A DNA stretch of 64,000 bases from Nanobdellota archaeon. GTDB taxonomy: Archaea; Nanobdellota; Nanobdellia; Parvarchaeales; Parvarchaeaceae. The position numbers and the translations under genes were made by a program. Location: contig JAJZBD010000001.1 of NCBI GenBank assembly GCA_021799085.1, positions 62,001-126,000 of the forward strand, read 5' to 3'. The notes beneath the pieces were generated by a model. That model searched no databases. It had not been told where the DNA came from and was given only the letters and a program-made list of their open reading frames with translations. Shown here piece by piece: positions 31,055-40,889 of the stretch (positions are counted from its first letter, which is position 1; each line of letters starts with the position of its first letter).

Positions 31055-33346
31055 ATGGAAATTAACCTAAATAAATTCAGCGATATTATAGATAAACACC
31101 ATAAAAAAATAATAATTATATGGATAGCTGTTTTTCTTATTTCTATACCAATAGCAGTGCACCTTTTTAGTATAGTATCTTACAATGTAACTGGAAACTC
31201 CTCTAACAGCAATGCAAGCAGTGGCAGTAACCTTCAATTGATTGTAAGCGTAAGCAATAACTCCTACTCAAACAGTACAAAAGAATTCTTTGAAAATATC
31301 TCAGACAACTTCGCATACAGGAACATTACCTCTTTGTATTCAGTAGAGTATAATCTTTTGAATTCAACCTATTATAATATACAGAAAAATGCGGAATTTG
31401 CACTAGATTCTGCGTATATGAAATATAACCTTACCCCTAAAACAGTGCCTAAAAGCCTTAACAATACTATAATAGCAAACATTGCAGAGACAATAAAAAA
31501 CAAGCTTAACAGTTCGGAGATAACAGAACGCAATTCATCATATGATTTCATAATAGGGATAATAAAAGGATATTACAATTCTTCTCCATTGTATATAATA
31601 AATAATTATAACTTCACTAATTATCCCATAATACCAAATACAAATGAAACTGTAACACTTATAAATTACAACCACACTACGATGCTAACAACAGTAAACA
31701 ATTCTAACTATTCTTTTGTAAATTCATATATTGGTAGAATTTCAAAAAACTATGGAGTTACAGCCTATGTAACTGGTTCTAGAGGATTAAGCAGCAATAT
31801 AGAGAGTGAAACTAACTTCGGTACCTTTCTTGCAATTGCTATAGGGATTCTAATGGTTATAATAGTGACCGGACTAATATTTCGTTCACCAATAGCAGCG
31901 TTCGTGCCGCTTATGGTTTACGGAATTGACCTTACAATCGCATTTTCAGTGTTTTATTTGATATATCACGTAATTCTAAACAGTACTGTATCTTTTTTCG
32001 ACCCTGCCCTTGCAGCAATACTTATGCTTGGCATATCGACAGATTACTTAGTATACATGCTCTACAGATTTAAACAGGAGTTAAGAAAAGACCACAGAAA
32101 AAGCGTGAAAATCAGCATTGGTGGAGCAGGTGCAGCGATACTCGTAAGCGGCACTACAGTAGTATTAGCATACAGCATACTATCCGGATTTAACCTAGCA
32201 TTTCTTGGATCAACAGGAATTCTAGATTCTGTAGGAGTGTTTATTGTTCTTTTATCCGCCCTAACGTTCATGCCATCAATTCTTATCTCTTTAGGAAAGA
32301 GGGTTTTCTATCCAAATTTCAAACCAGGTTTTTCCTTCGAGAGTTCATTTACTAGGTTAGCGCACTTTAACTACAAAAACAGATACTTTATTATATCCAT
32401 TTTTATTGTGATAATTGCAATCGCCGCGTATTTCTTTGTAATATATCAACCTGGATTGAATTTTTTAGGGTTGCTTCCAAATTCAGGATCAAAAACCGCT
32501 TTTTACGTGGCTACAAACAACTTTAAATTTGACCCTATAGACCCTATTATAATAAATATAAACAACACACAAAACATAAATGGAACGGAGATTTACAATT
32601 CAATAAAATCAATGAGCGGAGTAAGCTATACCCAATTAACGAAAGGAAACAATTCAATGCACATATTAACGTACTTAAAACCACTTGGATTCAGCACCCC
32701 TGCATTGAATGATTACAATAAGATAAACAATTACTTAGAAGCAAGCAATGCAAACTACAGCATTAATGGTCTGCAGGTATTTCTAGGCAGCGCAGTTAAA
32801 ACTATGAACGGTGATGTTCCATTGCTTATATTTTCCTTGGGAGCTATGGTTTTTATGGTATTATTTGTCATTCTTTTCTCAATCTATACTCCGTTGCGTT
32901 TAGTCCTTCTTATAATAGCAAATGTAATAGCTGCTAACGGAGTTACTCTGTTGATATTTCATTATATATTTTCTTTGCCATTTGTATCCATTGCACAGAT
33001 ATTCCTCATAACAAGCATAATGGGGGTAGGCGTAGACTATGACATATTTCTAGTGATGAGGATAAGAGAATATGTAAAGGAAGGCAAAAATAACTTTGAA
33101 GCCATAAAAATGGGCCTTATAAAAAGCGGACCGATAGTGGCCAGCATAGGTATAATCTTTTCAATGGTTTTCTTGTCCCTTTTAGCAAGCGGCGTTCCGA
33201 TAATAGAAGAAGTAGGATTTATAGTTGCAATAGGCATTTTAATCGATTCCGTTCTATCAGTTTTGTTCATAGTTCCATCTATAATGTTTTTGCTGCAAAA
33301 GTACAACTGGTGGCCTGGGCTTAAGAAATATGAACATAATAAATAA
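31055..33346 (+). CDS. RND superfamily (MMPL-like) membrane exporter
   Basis: 763 aa, two TM clusters with ILMLGISTDYLVYMLYRFKQEL and IMGVGVDYDIFLVMRIREYV. Confidence 0.88.
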   Translation: MEINLNKFSDIIDKHHKKIIIIWIAVFLISIPIAVHLFSIVSYNVTGNSSNSNASSGSNLQLIVSVSNNSYSNSTKEFFENISDNFAYRNITSLYSVEYNLLNSTYYNIQKNAEFALDSAYMKYNLTPKTVPKSLNNTIIANIAETIKNKLNSSEITERNSSYDFIIGIIKGYYNSSPLYIINNYNFTNYPIIPNTNETVTLINYNHTTMLTTVNNSNYSFVNSYIGRISKNYGVTAYVTGSRGLSSNIESETNFGTFLAIAIGILMVIIVTGLIFRSPIAAFVPLMVYGIDLTIAFSVFYLIYHVILNSTVSFFDPALAAILMLGISTDYLVYMLYRFKQELRKDHRKSVKISIGGAGAAILVSGTTVVLAYSILSGFNLAFLGSTGILDSVGVFIVLLSALTFMPSILISLGKRVFYPNFKPGFSFESSFTRLAHFNYKNRYFIISIFIVIIAIAAYFFVIYQPGLNFLGLLPNSGSKTAFYVATNNFKFDPIDPIIININNTQNINGTEIYNSIKSMSGVSYTQLTKGNNSMHILTYLKPLGFSTPALNDYNKINNYLEASNANYSINGLQVFLGSAVKTMNGDVPLLIFSLGAMVFMVLFVILFSIYTPLRLVLLIIANVIAANGVTLLIFHYIFSLPFVSIAQIFLITSIMGVGVDYDIFLVMRIREYVKEGKNNFEAIKMGLIKSGPIVASIGIIFSMVFLSLLASGVPIIEEVGFIVAIGILIDSVLSVLFIVPSIMFLLQKYNWWPGLKKYEHNK

Positions 33347-34094
33347 GATGATCGAAAAGATCAGAGGGGAAAAGATAATAAAAACAGAAAAAGATGATAA
33401 TAAGGTTTTGACATTGACGGAGGGCCCTGAGGGCATAAGCGTTAAATTCAACGGGATAACCTATTCAAGAAGGGCTGAAAAAGGGATATTTACAGGTTCC
33501 TACTGGGACTACTTTACTCCTTTACCTTTACTCTACGATAAACCAAACATACTTATGATAGGTTTGGGCGGTGGAACAATTGTTTACCAGATAAATAAGC
33601 TATATGGTAGAAAAACAAGCATGGATGTAGTTGAGATAGATGAAAAGATGGTTAAGCTAGCAAGGGAATTTATACCTGAAGACATAAAGAAGATAAATCT
33701 ATTTGTAGAAGATGGGATAGAGTTCCTAAAAAAAAGCAAGAAAAAATACGAATTGGTGTTTTTAGATGCCTATGACGGAGATAAAATACCGGATGGCTTT
33801 CTTGATGAAAAGACCATTTCATACATAAACGATGTACTTACAGCAGATGGAGTGCTAGCAGTAAACTATGCAATGAGCTTCAAGGCTATAGTTTTCTTCC
33901 AAAACTATATAGGCAAACTTAAGAAACACTTTAAGGTATACCTTGTTAACAACCCTTTAGGTTCAGGAAACACAATAATTTTATGCAGCAAAAAAATGGA
34001 TAAAACAGAGTTATTGGAAAAGATAAACCGGATGAAAAAGGAAAATGACAATATGCACGTAATAAAAGGATACAACAACATGAGCAATGGCTAA
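33330..34094 (+). CDS. Spermidine synthase-like methyltransferase-fold protein
   Basis: ILMIGLGGGTIVYQINKLYGRKTSMDVVEIDEKMVKLAREF...VEDGIEFLKKSKKKYELVFLDAYDGDKIP. Confidence 0.82.
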   Translation: MNIINKMIEKIRGEKIIKTEKDDNKVLTLTEGPEGISVKFNGITYSRRAEKGIFTGSYWDYFTPLPLLYDKPNILMIGLGGGTIVYQINKLYGRKTSMDVVEIDEKMVKLAREFIPEDIKKINLFVEDGIEFLKKSKKKYELVFLDAYDGDKIPDGFLDEKTISYINDVLTADGVLAVNYAMSFKAIVFFQNYIGKLKKHFKVYLVNNPLGSGNTIILCSKKMDKTELLEKINRMKKENDNMHVIKGYNNMSNG

Positions 34095-34123
34095 TATTTA
34101 TCCAATAAAAGTCATTAAGATAA

Positions 34124-35593
34124 ATGGAAGCGCAAGAGATAAGAAATTCATTAAAAGAAGTCGATAAGAATACTTGGGAATCAAAAAAAGTGGGGAACGT
34201 TCCCATAAAAGCATACGCAAATCAAAACCTCCTGAGAAGGATGGAAGATGAAGTGTTTAAACAGGCGGCAAATGCTGCTTCCTTGCCTGGAATACTAAAA
34301 TATTCCTACCTATTTAGCGATGCCCATATAGGTTATGGCGTGCCAGTCGGCTGGGCAGGGGCCTTTGATTTAAAAGAAGGGATAATCTCACCAGGAGCCA
34401 TAGGCTTCGACATAAATTGCGGCATGCGCCTGATAAAAACAAACCTAACTTTAAAGGAAGTTAAACCTAAGATAAAGGAATTGGTTGATATGTTATTCAA
34501 AATGGTGCCCGCAGGGGTAGGCTCCAATTCACCGCAGATGCTTACAGACTTAAAGACTTTAACCAAATCTGATTTAAAGGAGATAGCAGAAGAGGGAGTA
34601 GACTGGGCTATAAGAAAAGGGTATGCTACAAAAAAAGACAAGGAAAGAATTGAGGAGCGGGGGAGAGTAGAATCTGCAGATTTTTCAAAGGTAAGTGAAG
34701 ATGCATTTAAAAGGGGAAAACAACAGCTGGGAACGCTTGGATCGGGAAACCACTATCTTGAAATCCAAGTAATAAACAAGGACTTTAACAAAGAGATAGC
34801 TAATTCTCTGGATTTAGATGTAATGAAAGAGCAGGTAGTTATAATGTTCCATACTGGTTCAAGGGGTTTCGGCCACCAGATAGCGAGCGATTACATCAAA
34901 AAGTTCCTAGAGTACTCATCTAAAAACGGAATAAATCTAAAGGACAGGCAGTTGGCTTATGCCCCCTTTAATTCTGAGGAGGGGCAGGATTACTTCAAAG
35001 CAATGTCCTGCGGGATAAACTTCGCTTTTGTTAATAGGCAGATAATAAATTACCAGATAAGGGAAGCATTCAAGAGCATATTTAAAAGAAGCGAAAAAGA
35101 CCTTGGTTTAGATGTTGTTTATGATGTTTCACACAACACTGCAAAGATAGAAGAGTATACGGTTGAAAACAAAAAAATGAATGTGGTAATACACAGAAAG
35201 GGGGCAACAAGAAGCTTTGGACCGGGAAACAAGGAACTGAAAGGGGTACTAAAAAGAACAGGCCAGCCGGTAATAGTAGGTGGAAGCATGGAAACAGGCT
35301 CTTATCTCTGCATTGGAACAAAAAAGGCGGAAGAAGAAAGCTTTGGTACTACTCTACACGGAAGTGGCAGGACAATGAGCAGAGTGGCAGCAAGAAGCGC
35401 TATAAACCCTGGGAAACTACTGGAAAGCATGAAGGCAAAGGAAATATACGTAAAAGCAAACAGCATTACTGGCTTAACGGAAGAAGGTGGATCGGCTTAC
35501 AAAGACATAAACGAGGTTGTGGATTCAATGGATAAAGCCGGTATAAGCCTGAAAGTTCTCAGTTTAAGACCAATAGGAAACATAAAAGGATAA
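34124..35593 (+). CDS. rtcB: RNA-splicing ligase RtcB
   Basis: SDAHIGYGVPVG, GFDINCGMR, GTLGSGNHYLEIQ, FHTGSRGFGHQ, YDVSHNTAKIE, SFGTTLHGSGRTMSR. Confidence 0.97.
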   Translation: MEAQEIRNSLKEVDKNTWESKKVGNVPIKAYANQNLLRRMEDEVFKQAANAASLPGILKYSYLFSDAHIGYGVPVGWAGAFDLKEGIISPGAIGFDINCGMRLIKTNLTLKEVKPKIKELVDMLFKMVPAGVGSNSPQMLTDLKTLTKSDLKEIAEEGVDWAIRKGYATKKDKERIEERGRVESADFSKVSEDAFKRGKQQLGTLGSGNHYLEIQVINKDFNKEIANSLDLDVMKEQVVIMFHTGSRGFGHQIASDYIKKFLEYSSKNGINLKDRQLAYAPFNSEEGQDYFKAMSCGINFAFVNRQIINYQIREAFKSIFKRSEKDLGLDVVYDVSHNTAKIEEYTVENKKMNVVIHRKGATRSFGPGNKELKGVLKRTGQPVIVGGSMETGSYLCIGTKKAEEESFGTTLHGSGRTMSRVAARSAINPGKLLESMKAKEIYVKANSITGLTEEGGSAYKDINEVVDSMDKAGISLKVLSLRPIGNIKG

Positions 35594-36015
35594 TGGAAAG
35601 GTACAAACTGCTTAAAAATGAAGCCACTGCCGACATAGCATTTATAGCATACGGTAAAACACTGAATGAGCTCTTTAAAAACATAGCAATAGCTGTGTCA
35701 AATGTGATGGTTTTAAATGTTAAAAGAAAGGGGAACAGGAAAATAAGCTTTAAGCTACATTCAGAAAATCTTGATTACCTTGTAGTAGACTTCATAAACA
35801 AGATAATATTTTATAAAGATTACAAAAATATACTTATTACTGATGCCGAAGTGGAAATAGACAAAAAATTAAACCTAAAATGTAATGCCACTGGAGAAGG
35901 GCTGGAAAGACTGAAAAGCAATTTCTTAGCAGATGTAAAAGCAGCTACTCTGCATGATTTAGCAGTAAAAAATGAAAAAGGATTAATTAGATGCAAGATA
36001 GTCTTAGATGTATGA
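35593..36015 (+). CDS. Archease
   Basis: 140 aa; adjacent to rtcB; ATADIAFIAYGKTLNELFKNIA...KAATLHDLAV. Confidence 0.9.
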   Translation: MERYKLLKNEATADIAFIAYGKTLNELFKNIAIAVSNVMVLNVKRKGNRKISFKLHSENLDYLVVDFINKIIFYKDYKNILITDAEVEIDKKLNLKCNATGEGLERLKSNFLADVKAATLHDLAVKNEKGLIRCKIVLDV

Positions 36016-37112
36016 AAAAAATACTATCTGTTCACTATGATGAAATAGCATTGAAAGGAAAGCAAAGAGGTTATTTTCAAGCTCTTCTCATAAAAAACAT
36101 AAAGGAAAAGATAAATAAACAAATCAAGGCAATTGAAAGTAGACTTGTTTTGGAGGATTACAGCTTAGATGACATAAAAAAGTTGAAATTAACGCCAGGG
36201 GTAGCATGGATCAGTGAAGCTTATAGAATTGACAGAGATGAAAAAGAATTGCTTGAATTAATAGATAAAATAGTAGGAGAAAAAAAGAACGTAAACATTG
36301 ATGTTAAAAGAGTTGACAAAAGATATGAGAAAACATCTTTAAAATTAAAGGAAGAACTTGCAAAAAGTTTAAAATTAAGGTTTGACAAGAACGGCAAAAA
36401 AATAAGAATAGAGATAATGAGTGATTCATTTATAGTAAATTATAACATAGAAAAAGGCATTGGGGGTTTGCCTGTAGGCAGTTCCGGAAGACTGCTGTCA
36501 TTGTTCTCGGGAGGCATAGATTCAGCTATAGCGCCATTGGAAATGATGAAAAGGGGGGCAAAAGTTGATCTGTTGCACGTTTATGCGTTGAACTCTCCAG
36601 ATTTTGCCCTTCAAAGCAAAATAAAAACAATAGCAGAGAAATTAAGCGGAATAGAATCAGGTTTGACACTTTACCTTGTGCCATTCCATTATTTTAGCAT
36701 TGCCGCATTAAAAATAGATAAACGGTATGAACTTGTACTTTTCAAAAGGTTCTTGCTGAGATTAGCGGAGGAAATAAGCAAGGAAAAAGGGTATCTAGCG
36801 ATAATAACGGGGGATGCGCTTTCTCAAGTTGCATCTCAAACAATAGAGAATATAAATGCTATAAGCTTTGGCATTCAATCGCCGGTTTTCAGGCCGTTTA
36901 TAGGTTATAACAAGGGGGAGATAATAGAGAAATCGATAAGATATGGATTTTACGACATTTCAATAGAGGAGTACAAGGACTGCTGCTCAATAGTATCAAA
37001 CAATCCCGCTACCAAATCAAATCCGGAAACAATTAAAAGATTAGAAAGCAATATAGAAATGGAGAAAATAATAAAAGATAGCTTAAAGGAGCTAAAAACA
37101 GTCAAATTTTAG
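36012..37112 (+). CDS. thiI: tRNA 4-thiouridine synthetase ThiI
   Basis: THUMP region, LFSGGIDSAIAPLEMMKRGAKVDLLHVYA, ITGDALSQVASQTIENI; start at MKKILSVHYDEIALKGKQRGYF overlapping the archease stop. Confidence 0.92.
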   Translation: MKKILSVHYDEIALKGKQRGYFQALLIKNIKEKINKQIKAIESRLVLEDYSLDDIKKLKLTPGVAWISEAYRIDRDEKELLELIDKIVGEKKNVNIDVKRVDKRYEKTSLKLKEELAKSLKLRFDKNGKKIRIEIMSDSFIVNYNIEKGIGGLPVGSSGRLLSLFSGGIDSAIAPLEMMKRGAKVDLLHVYALNSPDFALQSKIKTIAEKLSGIESGLTLYLVPFHYFSIAALKIDKRYELVLFKRFLLRLAEEISKEKGYLAIITGDALSQVASQTIENINAISFGIQSPVFRPFIGYNKGEIIEKSIRYGFYDISIEEYKDCCSIVSNNPATKSNPETIKRLESNIEMEKIIKDSLKELKTVKF

Positions 37113-37926
37113 AGCGTATTGTATTCAGTCTTGAATAGTCATATATAAACAATTGGGCGTATCCGCCATATCTTCCAAAATAATCGATCATTGCCTTTCT
37201 TTTATCTTTATAGCTCTTTGCCTTCCCAAGTATGTTGCTGTAATAAAACGACAATGTACGCAAAATCCACACATCCATAGGAAAGGCAGAAAGGTTGTGC
37301 ATACCGTAAAGAAGTATGCAATCCAGCACCTTCTCTCCTATGCCATTTATACTGATTAAATTTTTCCTGATTTCCTCTTCTGTAAAACTTTCATCTACCT
37401 CATTCTTATAGAAGTACTCTGCTGCCGAAAATACGAATTTAGTTCTGAATCCCAGATTGAATTGTTTTAGTTCATCGTATCCTTTTTCATATATTTTTTC
37501 AAAGGACGGAAAACTTTTTAGTATCTTGCCATTTATTTCCCCTTCTGCTCCATAATAATTAGACATTGCCTTTATTCTTCTTAAAATTAGATTAATATTG
37601 GACTGGATTGAAAGAATAAAGCCCAAAGTTGCCGGCCATATACCGCTCTTTACCACACGCAAAGAACCAGAGTATCTTATAGCTTTGTCTATGAAGTCAT
37701 CTTTATCCACTTCCGCCTTTATCTCATTTATGGGGTCATTAAGTCCTAGAAGCTCTTTTACATTACTTTCATCTAAACCGTAGTAAATCAATTCATTACC
37801 CTCTTGCCTTATCTCCAAGGGTTTATCAACAAATGAATACCATCTGTTATCTTCCTTAAAAAAAGTAAACAACTGTCCGGAATTAAGAGTTCTATCCAGT
37901 GAAAAATCAGTTACTTTTATTACCAT
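37102..37926 (-). CDS. ogg: 8-oxoguanine DNA glycosylase (OGG1-like)
   Basis: FSLDRTLNSGQLFTFFKEDNRWYSF...LISINGIGEKVLDCILLYGMHNLSAFPMDVWILR. Confidence 0.88.
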   Translation of the reverse strand: MVIKVTDFSLDRTLNSGQLFTFFKEDNRWYSFVDKPLEIRQEGNELIYYGLDESNVKELLGLNDPINEIKAEVDKDDFIDKAIRYSGSLRVVKSGIWPATLGFILSIQSNINLILRRIKAMSNYYGAEGEINGKILKSFPSFEKIYEKGYDELKQFNLGFRTKFVFSAAEYFYKNEVDESFTEEEIRKNLISINGIGEKVLDCILLYGMHNLSAFPMDVWILRTLSFYYSNILGKAKSYKDKRKAMIDYFGRYGGYAQLFIYDYSRLNTIRSKI

Positions 37927-37986
37927 GATAGCTATAATTTAAAGTAAAATACTTATATTTAACAATGAATTTATAGTTAAATCAAT

Positions 37987-38070
37987 GCTGGGTTGGCTGA
38001 GCGGTTAAAGCGCTGGCCTTGAGAGCCAGTTGGGATTTTCCCTTCGTAGGTTCGAATCCTGCACCCAGCG
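37987..38070 (+). tRNA. tRNA-Ser (TGA)
   Basis: GCTGGGT/ACCCAGC acceptor, anticodon stem CTGGC-CTTGAGA-GCCAG, long variable arm, GGTTCGAATCC T arm. Confidence 0.94.
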
Positions 38071-38075
38071 ATTAT

Positions 38076-39773
38076 TTAGCATTCCGCCCCATTTCCAGTC
38101 GGAGCATTATTAATAGGGCAGATGTTGTAATAACCTTTACCTACAGTAATATTTTTATAACTGTTATTTATAATGTATATAACTTCCATTTGATAAGGAT
38201 AAGCATAAGGAGTAGTAGAATACATATATTCCCCATTTGGACTAAATGCTAATTGTTTAGTATAAGGTATGGGAATAGTAGCAACAACTGAGTTTGTTGA
38301 TAGAGAAACAACCGATACTCCTTTGGTATTGCCATTTGTTACATATAGATACTTGCCATTACGAGTTATAGCAAGCCCTCTAGGCGATGAACTATAGGGG
38401 GTAGCTATATTACCAATTAATTTGTTATTTAAACTGTTGATTATGCTTACACTTCCATTTCCAGAATTTGAGACATAAACTAAGCCATTAGAAGCAATTG
38501 CTATTCCAGTTGGATAATAAAATCCACTTATATTTTTTATTATTGTATTTGTACTTGTTGATATAACTGATGTTTTATTGCTTCCTTGATCAGCTACATA
38601 AACATAATTACCATTAGGAGTAACAGAAATGCCTATTGGGTTATCTCCAACCGGTATTGTTTTAATTATTTCGTTAGTAGAGGTGGATATCACTTCCACG
38701 GTATTTGTATTTCTACAGCTGGATACATAGACATACTCTCCATTAGGAGTAATTGTTATAGCGCATGGTGTTGGCATACTTATATTTTTAACTATTTTAT
38801 TAGTTGATGCAGATATAACTGCAGTCTTATTAGCCCCGTTGTCTTCTACAACATAAGCGTATTCTCCATTTGGAGTCAAAGAAATTCCACTGCTTCCATA
38901 ATCACTGCTAGTTAAAGTTATGTTCCTTCCTAATGAAAAATTATAAGGATAAAAAATAGTAGCATTTTCTGCTCCTTGATCTGCAATATAAAATGGCGTT
39001 GAGTTTGATATAAAATCTACTTCTAAATTATAGTTTACTGGCAGATTTGAACCCGATGAATAGATAGGATAATATGTTACGCCGGCGTATACAACTGGGT
39101 ATAATCTAAACGCATTGCTTTGCATCGATTCAAAGGAAATATTAGAAGAAGCAACACCAGTTTTATTTACTCCTTCGTAATTTACAGTAAAAGTTGAACC
39201 AGAAGGTAATCCAAACGCAGAAAAGGTTATGGGTATTGGACTTGATGCTGTCCCTGCTATTGTACCCGTAGTATTTGTAATTACATTACCAGCAGTAGTT
39301 GAATAACTGTATTCAAGGTTTGTTGATAAGGAGTATTTGGTACCTGCTGAAGTACAAGAAATAGAAGGAACTAGTATAGTTGCTGATTTGCCAGAGGTCA
39401 AACTTATTGTGTACGGAAGCGAATACTCTACTGAACTAGTATTAGTTCCCGTTGCCGAGGTTATAAATAACTTGTTTATATTTAATGAGGATGCTCCATT
39501 TGGAATAGGCCCAGCTATTATTGAGAAATCTATCCCTAAAGGAGTACATAAAGAAGAAGAAATTTTGAAAGGTGAAAATCCAGTACTTGTAAAAGTAACA
39601 CTAGAACTAGGATTGAAAATACCCATTGAATACAGGATAACTGCGACTATGACTATAATTAGGATTGCCCAGCCATAGGTCATCATGTATTCTAGAGCTG
39701 ACTGGGATCTTTTTGATTTTATTGAGAACGGATTATTATTACTCAGATTTCTTGATATTGCTTTAAAGGGCAT
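38076..39773 (-). CDS. Type IV pilin-like surface protein with GLPSG-type segment and YVTN beta-propeller repeats
   Basis: KRSQSALEYMMTYGWAILIIVIVAVILYSMGIFNPSSSVT; ITFSAFGLPSGSTFTVNYEG; repeats such as NGEYVYVSSCRNTNTVEVISTSTNEIIKTIPVGDNPIGISVTPNGNYVYVAD. Confidence 0.85.
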   Translation of the reverse strand: MPFKAISRNLSNNNPFSIKSKRSQSALEYMMTYGWAILIIVIVAVILYSMGIFNPSSSVTFTSTGFSPFKISSSLCTPLGIDFSIIAGPIPNGASSLNINKLFITSATGTNTSSVEYSLPYTISLTSGKSATILVPSISCTSAGTKYSLSTNLEYSYSTTAGNVITNTTGTIAGTASSPIPITFSAFGLPSGSTFTVNYEGVNKTGVASSNISFESMQSNAFRLYPVVYAGVTYYPIYSSGSNLPVNYNLEVDFISNSTPFYIADQGAENATIFYPYNFSLGRNITLTSSDYGSSGISLTPNGEYAYVVEDNGANKTAVISASTNKIVKNISMPTPCAITITPNGEYVYVSSCRNTNTVEVISTSTNEIIKTIPVGDNPIGISVTPNGNYVYVADQGSNKTSVISTSTNTIIKNISGFYYPTGIAIASNGLVYVSNSGNGSVSIINSLNNKLIGNIATPYSSSPRGLAITRNGKYLYVTNGNTKGVSVVSLSTNSVVATIPIPYTKQLAFSPNGEYMYSTTPYAYPYQMEVIYIINNSYKNITVGKGYYNICPINNAPTGNGAEC

Positions 39774-39889
39774 ATTACCTTATATAAAAAGGAGAATATA
39801 AATATTTTATCTTTAGAATAGATTACTTTTCGTTTTAATAATTACATTAAGAAAAATTACAAATTTAGAGAGAATGTAAGCAATTTTAA

Positions 39890-40201
39890 TTAGATATAAA
39901 ATATGCATGATTTGTCTACTTTGTCTTCATTAAATTTAACTCGGTCTTTTATTAATTTTTTCCTTTTAACCTTTAAAGTACTGGAATCGTTTCTGTTTCT
40001 TATAGTATAACCTCCTAAACTTCCATCTGACCTTACGACCTTATAGCAGGGGAATTTCTCTGGGTGTTTATTCCTGCTTAGTATCCTGCCGACTTCTCTT
40101 GCAGATATCCCAAGTTTTTCGGCTATACTGCCGTAGGTAGTAACTTTCCCATTCGGTATTTTTGTCAATAAAAAGTAAACATTATCTTCTTTCGTTTTCA
40201 T
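39890..40201 (-). CDS. Methylated-DNA--cysteine S-methyltransferase (Ogt/MGMT family)
   Basis: IPNGKVTTYGSIAEKLGISAREVGRILSRN...FPCYKVVRSDGSLGGY; catalytic Cys in PCYKVV. Confidence 0.85.
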   Translation of the reverse strand: MKTKEDNVYFLLTKIPNGKVTTYGSIAEKLGISAREVGRILSRNKHPEKFPCYKVVRSDGSLGGYTIRNRNDSSTLKVKRKKLIKDRVKFNEDKVDKSCIFYI

Positions 40202-40889
40202 CTTTCCAGCCTATCTCCTCAATTATATCATTTACTTCTTTTATTTTTTGGTACTTCAACGACAAAAACCAGTTATTTATGTTATTTATGTCCCTAATTA
40301 AAAAATTCATGGTTGAGGAAGAAAATTTTAATGCCTGCGAGAAGTCTATGATAAATGGTTCCCCCTTGTAGTCTAATATATTGTATGGGCTTAAGTCTCC
40401 ATGTACCATTCCATTTTTTGCCATAATAGTTATAAAACTTGTTATCAAATTATACCATTTTTCTACATCAAAATCCTTATCCTTTACAGCAGTTTTAGAA
40501 GGATTGTCTTCTGTGCCTAAAAACTGCATAACTATTATATTTTCATAGCAGCGAATAGGCTCAGGGGTATTTATACCAAGGTTATAGGCCTTTGAAAGAA
40601 AATTGTATTCGAATTTTGCCCAGTCATTTATCTGTTTTATGAAACCGCCGCTTTTCCTACCCCTCAAACGTATATAAGAAGGGATACTTTTGAATGCGTT
40701 TATATTATGTCTGTGTATCTTGACTGCAACTAACCTATCGTGGAAATCCTTGCTATAGAAAACATAGGATTCTTTACCGGTTCCTATTGGCCCGAGAAGA
40801 TTGCTTATGTAACCATCTCCTTGTAATTTATTTACATTTCTTAGTGTTTCCTCATCAAAGACATGCGAGAAAACCTTACTTTTTGTCAT
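40182..40889 (-). CDS. RIO-family serine kinase (RIO1-like)
   Basis: [28 protein letters not shown]...[27 protein letters not shown]. Confidence 0.92.
   Translation of the reverse strand: MTKSKVFSHVFDEETLRNVNKLQGDGYISNLLGPIGTGKESYVFYSKDFHDRLVAVKIHRHNINAFKSIPSYIRLRGRKSGGFIKQINDWAKFEYNFLSKAYNLGINTPEPIRCYENIIVMQFLGTEDNPSKTAVKDKDFDVEKWYNLITSFITIMAKNGMVHGDLSPYNILDYKGEPFIIDFSQALKFSSSTMNFLIRDINNINNWFLSLKYQKIKEVNDIIEEIGWKDENERR

Noticed and set aside
38019-38252. 77-aa plus-strand ORF starting inside tRNA-Ser
   Set aside because: It begins in the tRNA and runs antisense to the propeller pilin gene.
38586-38807. Repeated antisense ORF with I/N/Y-rich periodic sequence
   Set aside because: The periodicity is the antisense of the YVTN propeller repeats, not a separate coding region.
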